Shown here one piece after another: positions 14,031 to 17,274 of a stretch of 17,274 nucleotides of DNA. Origin of the DNA: an uncultured Acetatifactor sp. (lineage in GTDB: Bacteria; Bacillota; Clostridia; Lachnospirales; Lachnospiraceae); contig NZ_CAJUCP010000087.1 of NCBI RefSeq assembly GCF_910585425.1, positions 1 to 17,274 on the forward strand, given 5' to 3'. Position 1 is the stretch's first letter. Every line of letters starts with the position of its first letter. The translations under genes were made by a program, and so were the position numbers. The notes below the pieces were generated by a model that ran no database searches, had not been told where the DNA came from, and worked only from the letters and a program-made list of their open reading frames with translations.

Positions 14031-14287
14031 TGCCCCCCTGAACCCCCGTCTGCCGGGACGACAGGAACATGCCGGGCAGTCTGGATATGGACGATATTCC
14101 AGACCACAGTATACGTTCCGGAGAACCGGTGCACCGATGCCTCTATTCCCGGGTAATCAGCGCTTGATGTCCGCGCCAGGACTAGTACCCCTATGCATGA
14201 ATCCTTGAGCAATCAGCACTTGATGTCCACCCCAGTACCGCGTTGTCGTCAGTCGGCGGGGCAGGCCAGCCCTGCTGCCCGCCGCCG
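14031..14287. other. Intergenic region between convergent genes, with a 26-bp imperfect direct repeat
   Basis: No gene seen. AATCAGCGCTTGATGTCC (in 14154-14179) recurs as AATCAGCACTTGATGTCC (in 14210-14235), 56 bases apart, with further similarity after it (GCGCCAG / ACCCCAG). No hairpin with a T-run was found for either converging transcript. The repeat's meaning is unknown. Confidence 0.5.
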
Positions 14288-14758
14288 TCAAAGCCACAGC
14301 GCCTCGCTCAGGCTTCTCTGGGCCCGGACTTCCTCCACGCACACCAGCTTCGCCAGCAGCCATGCCCGCTCCTCTTCCGTCATCCGCTGGATTCCCTCCG
14401 CCTCCTTGGAGCCCTCCAGGCTCCCCATGATGCCTTCCAGGCATTCCGCCTTGTGCCGCGCCTCATCGGCAGCCGCCTGCCAGGCCTGACGCTTCCTCTC
14501 CAGGGCCCGGAGCAGCAGCCCCTTGGAGGCCTCCCCGTCCACGATGCCCTTGATTTCATCCAGGGAAAATCCCAGGGCCTTTAACTCCAACAGCGCGTTC
14601 AACTGCCGAACCTGCTCCGGGGCGTAATACCGGTAGCCGTTCCGGTCGTCCGTCTTCGCGGGTTTTATGATCCCCTTTTTCTCATACAGCCGCAGGGCCT
14701 TCCTGGACACGCCGAAAAAAGCCGCAAGCTCCCCGATCAGCATCAGACCATCCTTCAT
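14288..14758 (-). CDS. MerR-family transcriptional regulator (156 aa)
   Basis: Start at 14758, behind a GAGGAGG site; an upstream ATG in the same frame would overlap the preceding gene and has no such site. An N-terminal winged helix covers about residues 6-70: MLIGELAAFFGVSRKALRLYEKKGI is the HTH, followed by the family's NGYRYY.PEQV and LKALGFSLDEIK segments. A helical dimerisation region follows (about 75-130), then a short C-terminal tail with no clear effector domain and one Cys only, so it is not an obvious metal sensor. It is the last gene of the leftward operon, 14 bases after the ABC membrane subunit. MerR proteins often control the exporter they are encoded with, in response to a hydrophobic compound; that is inference here. 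Confidence 0.88.
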   Translation of the reverse strand: MKDGLMLIGELAAFFGVSRKALRLYEKKGIIKPAKTDDRNGYRYYAPEQVRQLNALLELKALGFSLDEIKGIVDGEASKGLLLRALERKRQAWQAAADEARHKAECLEGIMGSLEGSKEAEGIQRMTEEERAWLLAKLVCVEEVRAQRSLSEALWL

Positions 14759-14772
14759 AAGCCAAGCCCTCC

Positions 14773-15726
14773 TCACTCGTCCAGAACCTCATTCACTCTC
14801 TTCACGCAGACCCCATTGGCCCTCAGATTGCCCAGAGAGGCGATCAGCATGAACAGCCCCGCCAGCATGGAGCCCCTTACCTGAAAGCAATAGACCACAT
14901 CCGAAAAGGACATGCAGCCCTTTTCCATAAGGAGCGCCCCGGACAGCAGCATGGAGAAATACCCGCCGATTCCGAATATCCTCGTGAGCATGCCGCCTAA
15001 AGCGCCCCGCCTGTGCATCCCCAGGTTCGCCGCCATCAGGCTGCGGCTGTGCCTGGCGCAGTCCGCCAGCAGCAGCCCGCCAGCGTCATATATCCGGATC
15101 GCGTCCGCCTCCTCGATCAGCGGCCCTATGGCAGAGGTACACTGCGCCATGGCCCGCTGGGATTCCTCCTTCAGCCCGGGAATCGCCCTGAGCACCACCC
15201 TTTCTTGAAGGACGAGATGGGGCAGAATCCACAGCCACGCCACCCCGGCCAGAAACGGGCTGCCGCCCAAGAGCAATATTGAAGACAACATTGTATTCAA
15301 TATGGCCACCACCGCATGGGGGATGTTCAGCGGGCCGTTCATCATCTCGAACGCGGCCCGGGCGTCGCTGCCCAGCCTGGTCATCCACTCTCCCCGGGCT
15401 CTGGCCTCCACCTGGCGGCAGCCCAGCTTCAGGATCCTCTCCAGCAGCCTCCCCCGGAGCGCCGCCTCCGCCCTGGCGGCAAATGCGGCATAGAGGCTCC
15501 ACACGGTTCCATTATAGCAGAAAAGCAGGGCGCATAGAATACCATAGGACACGCAGATTCCCGGCAGCCCCTCTGCCTCTCCCGCCTCCAGGCACCGGAA
15601 GACGGACTTCATAAGCGCTGCCAGCATCCATGCCCTGGCTCCGTCAAAGGGCGCCCGGAGCAGAAGCAGGAGCACATATCTGCGCCCTATGCCCATCCTC
15701 TTTATCAGCCTTTTGAAATCACCCAC
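14773..15726 (-). CDS. ABC exporter membrane subunit lacking an ATPase domain (317 aa)
   Basis: Integral membrane protein with the ABC-exporter type transmembrane domain: hydrophobic segments near YVLLLLLRAPFDG, ISV-type stretch LLFCYNGTVWSLYAAF, AILNTMLSSILLLGG, FLAGVAWLWILPHLVL and YFSMLLSGALLM. An intracellular-loop-like segment occurs around RILKLGCRQVEARARGEWMT. I prefer the GTG at 15726, which follows AAGGAGG and overlaps the ATPase gene end by eight bases; an ATG at 15771 in frame is possible but has no good ribosome site. The protein stops at KRVNEVLDE, exactly where such exporters normally continue into the ATPase domain. It probably pairs with the preceding membrane/ATPase protein to form an asymmetric exporter. 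Substrate unknown. Confidence 0.75.
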   Translation of the reverse strand: MGDFKRLIKRMGIGRRYVLLLLLRAPFDGARAWMLAALMKSVFRCLEAGEAEGLPGICVSYGILCALLFCYNGTVWSLYAAFAARAEAALRGRLLERILKLGCRQVEARARGEWMTRLGSDARAAFEMMNGPLNIPHAVVAILNTMLSSILLLGGSPFLAGVAWLWILPHLVLQERVVLRAIPGLKEESQRAMAQCTSAIGPLIEEADAIRIYDAGGLLLADCARHSRSLMAANLGMHRRGALGGMLTRIFGIGGYFSMLLSGALLMEKGCMSFSDVVYCFQVRGSMLAGLFMLIASLGNLRANGVCVKRVNEVLDE

Positions 15727-16471
15727 GAAGCAATCGCCCTCCTTCCAGCCGATAGATGGCATAACCGTCATCCAAAGCCTCCGGATGGTGGGTCACATGT
15801 ATCACCGTCCGGCCCGCCGTAAGCCTCCCCAGAGCCGCCAGCACGGACAGGCCTGTGTCCCTGTCCAGAGCGGACACGGGCTCGTCCAGCAATATCACCG
15901 GCGCATCCTTGCAGAGGGCCCTGGCTATCTGGATCCGCTGGGCCTGCCCGCCGGACACCTGGCTGCCCCGCTGGCCTACATGGGTGTCCAGCCCCTGGGG
16001 CAGGCTCTTGATCCAGTCTGCAAGGCTGGCCCCGCGGCAGGCCTCCCACAGCGCCGCCTCCGGCACATGGTGGCCGCAGGTGATATTGTCCCGGATGGAC
16101 AGGGGGAAGAGGGCATTTTGCTGCATCACCAGCGCCACCTGCTTCCAGATGTCCCCGGGCGTCCGCTGTCCCATCACCTCCACGCTCCCGCTGTCCGGCT
16201 CGTACAGGCCCGCCAGGAGCTTCAGGAGGGTGCTCTTGCCGCAGCCGCTGTCCCCTACGATTCCGATGTGCTCGCCCGGCCTGACCATCAGGGAGAGATT
16301 TTGGAGCACCTGCTTTCCCCCATAGGAGAACGCCACGTCCTCCAAGCGCGCTTCATATCGTTCTGTTCTGTCCTGCTCCACTGTGTTTCGTCCCATTCCA
16401 TCCTGCTCCACTGCGCTCCACCCCATCCCGTCCCGCTCCACTGCGACCTTCTCTGCTAAGCCTCGTCCCAT
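15719..16471 (-). CDS. ABC exporter ATPase domain (separate ORF, repeat-derived N-terminus, 250 aa)
   Basis: Complete nucleotide-binding domain powering an exporter: Walker A GDSGCGKST (73-81), Q-loop Gln at about 117, signature VSGGQ (172-176), Walker B VILLDE (192-197) and switch His228 (VTHH). The ATPase fold starts at about residue 40 (YEARLEDVAFSYGG); residues 1-39 are translated from a degenerate DNA repeat (DGMGW, DGMGRN) and look non-functional. The frame is closed upstream by TGA at 16478-16480, so it cannot be read continuously from the membrane domain at 16636-17274, although the two are normally one polypeptide. Each repeat unit offers an ATG after a GGACGGA-like sequence, so the true start is uncertain; internal Met16 or Met26 are options. 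It overlaps the start of the next membrane subunit. Confidence 0.8.
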   Translation of the reverse strand: MGRGLAEKVAVERDGMGWSAVEQDGMGRNTVEQDRTERYEARLEDVAFSYGGKQVLQNLSLMVRPGEHIGIVGDSGCGKSTLLKLLAGLYEPDSGSVEVMGQRTPGDIWKQVALVMQQNALFPLSIRDNITCGHHVPEAALWEACRGASLADWIKSLPQGLDTHVGQRGSQVSGGQAQRIQIARALCKDAPVILLDEPVSALDRDTGLSVLAALGRLTAGRTVIHVTHHPEALDDGYAIYRLEGGRLLRG

Positions 16472-16690
16472 TCCGCCTCACTCTATTCGTTCCGCTTCAC
16501 TGCGTCCCGTCCCATTCCGTCCTTCTCCGCCCGCTTCACTGCGTCCCGTCCCATTCCGTCCTTCTCCGCTGCATCCCGTCCCATTCCGTCTCGCTCCATT
16601 GCGTCCTTCTCTGCTAAGCCCCGCCCCATTCCGTCTCACTCTTTTCGTTCCGCTTCACTGCGTCCTATCCCATTCCGTCCTTCTCCACCG
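16350..16690 (-). repeat. Purine-rich degenerate tandem repeat splitting the ABC exporter
   Basis: The coding (minus) strand is strongly purine-biased, built from GGACGGAATGGGACG-type units. Two 39-bp units lie at about 16493 and 16532. A longer block of about 82 bases starting TTCTCTGCTAAGCC recurs 158 bases apart (from 16449 and from 16607). Because 158 is not a multiple of three, the same TGA in each copy of the block closes different frames: 16636-16638 for the membrane domain and 16478-16480 for the ATPase. It occupies the place of the usual short linker between the domains. Confidence 0.85.
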
Positions 16691-17274
16691 CGCCCCTCCT
16701 CAAACACCAGCTTCCTCTCCAGCCTTCCCATGGACGCGCTGAACTGCCGAAACCCCGCATAGACCCCCGGCATGTTCTGCAAGAAGCCCGAAACGTTTCC
16801 GGAGAGGTTCACGAACAGGTAGAAAGTGCCTGTGCTGATTTCACCAGCTATGACCATGCGCCCGCCGAATCCCAGCAGGCACAGCAGCGGCAGGAAGGAC
16901 AGCAGGCCCGAAAGGGACATGAGCCTGGCCGCAATCCGCTCCTTCCTGACGCTGGCCCGCCCCCATTCCGACAGCCGCTCCTCCACCAGCCCCATCACCA
17001 GCCGCTGTGCGTCATACACCTGAATCACCGGAAACATGGAAAGCAGCACATCCGCCAGACCGTTTATCTTCTTCTGGTATTCCATACACCTTTCAGCGTA
17101 GGCTTTGATCGTCCTGCCGGAGACGAAGCAGTAGAGCATCAGCGGCACTGCCGGCAAGGTAGACAGCAGCGCCAGCCGTGGGCTCTTCACCGCCAGAAAG
17201 ACTGCCGTGGCCGCAAACGCCACGAACTGCTTCATAATGGAGAAAAGAGATTCGTTCAGATAGGCGGAGATATC
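16636..17274 (-). CDS. ABC exporter membrane domain, partial (start beyond right edge)
   Basis: The frame is open to the last base of the window, so the N-terminus lies outside; 212 residues are visible. It shows ABC-exporter transmembrane features: SPRLALLSTLPAVPLMLYCF, the loop with QVYDAQRL (like the conserved '.K.F..E' helix), LSGLLSFLPLLCLLGFGG, GTFYLFVNLSG and the end of the domain MGRLERKLVFEE. It then enters the purine-rich repeat and terminates with a repeat-encoded tail (GRNGIGRSEAERKE). Normally the ATPase domain would follow in the same polypeptide; here it is a separate frame at 15719-16471. It could be a split but working transporter or a gene damaged by repeat growth. Confidence 0.8.
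   Translation of the reverse strand, partial: DISAYLNESLFSIMKQFVAFAATAVFLAVKSPRLALLSTLPAVPLMLYCFVSGRTIKAYAERCMEYQKKINGLADVLLSMFPVIQVYDAQRLVMGLVEERLSEWGRASVRKERIAARLMSLSGLLSFLPLLCLLGFGGRMVIAGEISTGTFYLFVNLSGNVSGFLQNMPGVYAGFRQFSASMGRLERKLVFEEGRGGEGRNGIGRSEAERKE

Noticed and set aside
14041..14088. CTGCC/GGCAG inverted repeat after copy 4 as a terminator
   Set aside because: The loop is long, the stem is short and there is no T-run.
16383..16742. Plus-strand open frame rich in Pro, Arg and Ser
   Set aside because: It is a translation of the repeat on the non-coding strand; low complexity with no sign of a real gene.

Overview
The window looks like a chromosomal accessory region of a fairly GC-rich member of the Clostridia, probably a gut Lachnospiraceae-type organism. 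This is an inference from the AGGAGG-type ribosome binding sites, Sec and lipoprotein signal peptides typical of Bacillota, solute-binding lipoproteins of a kind abundant in that group, and a MerR/ABC-exporter operon. No rRNA, tRNA, CRISPR array or transposase was seen.

Left part (1-2338): a short secreted or lipoprotein-like peptide gene (153-377) meets, tail to tail, the end of a 634-residue regulator on the minus strand (374-2278). The regulator has two XRE-type helix-turn-helix domains, each followed by a long helical TPR-like region, so it appears to be an internally duplicated HTH-TPR protein resembling RRNPP-type peptide-sensing regulators in layout.

Central part (2321-14030): a tandem array of cassettes. 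A full cassette is a promoter with a conserved operator-like pattern (GGAAA-N8-TTTCC-N11-GGAAA), then a 96-residue secreted peptide with two CxxC pairs, a conserved intergenic hairpin, and a gene for a ~770-residue lipoprotein. The lipoprotein combines an N-terminal beta-propeller-like region with a C-terminal family-1 extracellular solute-binding domain. There are three peptide genes and four lipoprotein genes. Copy 3 is frameshifted at a C6 tract near its start; copy 4 has the hairpin but no peptide gene. Two further degraded lipoprotein fragments sit just before the second and third cassette promoters. The operator pattern also precedes the unrelated 153-377 peptide gene, which ties it to the same presumed regulon. 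No permease or ATPase gene for these solute-binding proteins lies in the window.

Right part (14288-17274, minus strand): an operon running leftward with an ABC exporter membrane domain (entering from beyond the window edge), its ATPase domain, a second membrane-domain-only subunit, and a MerR regulator. A purine-rich tandem repeat lies between the first membrane domain and the ATPase and splits what is normally one gene into two reading frames.

Working hypothesis (inference): the double-HTH regulator controls a set of small secreted peptides and co-transcribed surface lipoproteins through the shared operator, with the lipoproteins acting as surface sensors or binders. The array is evolving by duplication, deletion and gene conversion.
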